Origin: an uncultured Acidobacteriota bacterium
GTDB lineage: Bacteria > Acidobacteriota > Blastocatellia > Pyrinomonadales > Pyrinomonadaceae
Reading direction: 5' to 3'
Assembly: GCA_946480545.1 (NCBI GenBank)
Contig: CAMLKY010000087.1
Coordinates: forward strand, 1 to 7,421
DNA length: 7,421 nucleotides
A model generated the notes under the pieces. It did not search any database, was not told where the DNA came from, and saw nothing but the letters and a program-made list of their open reading frames with translations. The stretch's first letter is position 1, and each line of letters begins with the position of its first letter. The position numbers were made by a program, and so were the translations under genes. Below, in pieces: positions 6,737-7,421 of this stretch.

Positions 6737-7240
6737 ATGAACGAGCTCGATGAGACCTGGTCTCGAATGCTCGCCGTTTCGCTCGAAAATGCAAAGGCTT
6801 CGGGGCAGGGCGACGTCGCCGAGTATCTGGCGCTAAAGCAATCAAATGATCTGGTCCGCCGGACAAGCGTCACCTGGCTTTTTGACTCAATAGTCGAGAT
6901 CGCCGCAGACGCGAACCGTACCAATGCCGCGATCACGATCGAACGCGAAGATCCGCATGAATTCCCGTTTCGGGGGGCTAGGCTCGCCGGAAGCCTGCGT
7001 CGCATCCGATATGGGGTGAGATGTATGACCGTCGAGGCCGGTTGGACCCGCACCCCCGAGCATGGATTTATGCGAGGCGGTGCACTCGCCGGGGCCCGGA
7101 TCGTTCACTTTGGGATGCCGGAGGCCGGTGCCGAACTTGTGCTGGTCCGCTCGGGCGATTTGCCGGTCTGGCAGAATGTCGACGGCGGCAACTGCGATCT
7201 CGAAACACTTCGCGAACATTTTCAGGTCCTTTTGGGTTAG
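6737..7240 (+). CDS. Conserved-looking hypothetical protein, 167 residues, function unknown
   Basis: I do not recognise a named family. The protein starts MNELDETWSRMLAVSLENAK. Residues 1-60 look alpha-helical and amphipathic (DVAEYLALKQSNDLVRRTS, then WLFDSIVEIAADAN), about 64-140 look like a compact mixed or beta-rich domain (AAITIERED, GVRCMTVEAGWTR, ARIVHFGMP, AELVLVRSGDLPVW), and the end is a short helix (DLETLREHFQVLLG). It has no signal peptide or membrane segment, so it should be cytoplasmic. Possible conserved polar positions include His, Arg, Glu and Trp in DPHEFPFRG, EAGWTR and PVWQN, but no catalytic motif stands out. The ATG at 6737 was chosen over an in-frame TTG at 6701 because the TTG is the -35 box of the best promoter and both starts lack a Shine-Dalgarno. 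Composition and codon use resemble the neighbours. It diverges from the exported TPR gene over 83 bases, possibly sharing regulation. Confidence 0.75.
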   Translation: MNELDETWSRMLAVSLENAKASGQGDVAEYLALKQSNDLVRRTSVTWLFDSIVEIAADANRTNAAITIEREDPHEFPFRGARLAGSLRRIRYGVRCMTVEAGWTRTPEHGFMRGGALAGARIVHFGMPEAGAELVLVRSGDLPVWQNVDGGNCDLETLREHFQVLLG

Positions 7241-7248
7241 TGCCGCCG

Positions 7249-7262
7249 ATGGTTCATGGTTC
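7249..7262. repeat. Tandem 7-bp duplication (ATGGTTC x2)
   Basis: Two adjacent copies of ATGGTTC begin nine bases after the stop of the 167-residue gene and precede the palindrome block. It may be a slippage product or part of the flank of the repeat element. No function can be assigned. Confidence 0.4.
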
Positions 7263-7289
7263 ACCGCGTGTGGAAATGACGAATTGTCA

Positions 7290-7362
7290 GCCCGGAAGGG
7301 CGTTGAAACGCCTGGCGATTCAGGCCCTTCGTCCCTCACTTGGCTAAAGCTACGTGGCCAAG
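7290..7362. repeat. Nested palindromes resembling a REP-like intergenic repeat
   Basis: Three symmetric units are packed together. GCCC-GGAA-GGGC occupies 7290-7301. An extended imperfect palindrome spans 7295-7330: outer arms GAAGGGC/GCCCTTC, then TGAA/TTCA, then CGC/GCG around a CTG loop, 14 pairs in 36 bases with one A-A mismatch and a small bulge. Its left part can alternatively fold as GGCGT-TGAA-ACGCC (7299-7312). A separate hairpin, CTTGGC-n12-GCCAAG, occupies 7339-7362. The alternative folds and the TTTAGCC-type motif on the minus strand resemble dispersed palindromic repeats I associate with REP-associated transposases in Acidobacteriota and Planctomycetes. That assignment is from memory. 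The block could also stabilise or terminate the message of the upstream gene, but no T-run follows, so a classical intrinsic terminator is unlikely. Confidence 0.55.
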
Positions 7363-7421
7363 CTCAGAGCGCACATGCGAATCCAATACCGAAATCACCC
7401 AAACTTTCGTTTCAGCACGGT
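7363..7421. other. Unassigned right-hand edge
   Basis: These 59 bases hold no supported gene, promoter or hairpin. A minus-strand frame is open from the window edge to a TGA at 7336-7338, and could be the tail of a gene entering from the right. Its last residues are encoded by the palindrome at 7339-7362, and it is too short to judge. Confidence 0.3.

Noticed and set aside
6403..7053. Minus-strand 216-codon frame crossing the divergent region
   Set aside because: It overlaps both real genes in the wrong frame, runs through both promoter candidates, and lacks recognisable motifs.
7290..7330. Intrinsic terminator after the 167-residue gene
   Set aside because: The hairpins are not followed by a T-run on either strand, and the nested, competing symmetry fits a palindromic repeat better.
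7021..7347. Plus-strand 108-codon frame ending in the repeat block
   Set aside because: It overlaps the 167-residue gene out of frame, is Arg/Pro-rich, and its tail is translated from the palindromes.
7290..7362. CRISPR array
   Set aside because: There is only one copy of each palindrome, with no regularly spaced direct repeats.

Overview
The window looks like a chromosomal segment of a moderately high-GC (near 60% by eye), Gram-negative-type bacterium. The variant sugar-1-phosphate transferase sequence (FDTTLVTV... then GGRDHTSHRLVALGLSER), the TPR protein beside an O-antigen-ligase-like protein, and the palindromic repeat at the right end all remind me of Acidobacteriota, class Blastocatellia (Pyrinomonas-like). 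That placement is inference from memory, not a search result.

Left part (2-3874, plus strand): three tightly packed genes that read as the end of a surface-polysaccharide operon. First is the 3' part of a lipid-carrier sugar-1-phosphate transferase (WecA/MraY superfamily) fused to a FlaA1/CapD-type membrane plus Rossmann module. Six bases later comes a membrane-anchored TPR protein with a C-terminal carbohydrate-binding-like beta-sandwich. Its stop codon touches the start of a polytopic Wzy_C/O-antigen-ligase family protein. The likely logic is that the first enzyme loads sugar onto undecaprenyl phosphate on the cytoplasmic side. The third polymerises or transfers the flipped glycan on the outer side of the inner membrane. 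The second may hold the glycan or scaffold the complex. No promoter for this operon lies in the window.

Middle (3861-6653, minus strand): one long gene for a 930-residue exported TPR protein. It has a signal peptide, about nine TPR-like repeats, a Pro/Glu/Ala/Lys-rich linker of about 175 residues, and a small C-terminal beta domain bracketed by the protein's only two cysteines. It converges on the polysaccharide operon and overlaps it tail to tail by 14 bases.

Right part (6654-7421): an 83-base divergent intergenic region carries back-to-back promoter candidates and two small palindromes. A 167-residue protein of unknown function follows, probably translated from a leaderless mRNA. The last 180 bases contain no convincing gene. 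They hold a compact block of nested palindromes resembling bacterial intergenic (REP-like) repeats.

I did not find RNA genes, CRISPR arrays, insertion sequences or a recognisable defence system. The less-explained items are the transferase fusion, the TPR/carbohydrate-binding partner of the ligase, the bipartite exported TPR protein, the leaderless unknown gene, and the terminal palindrome block.
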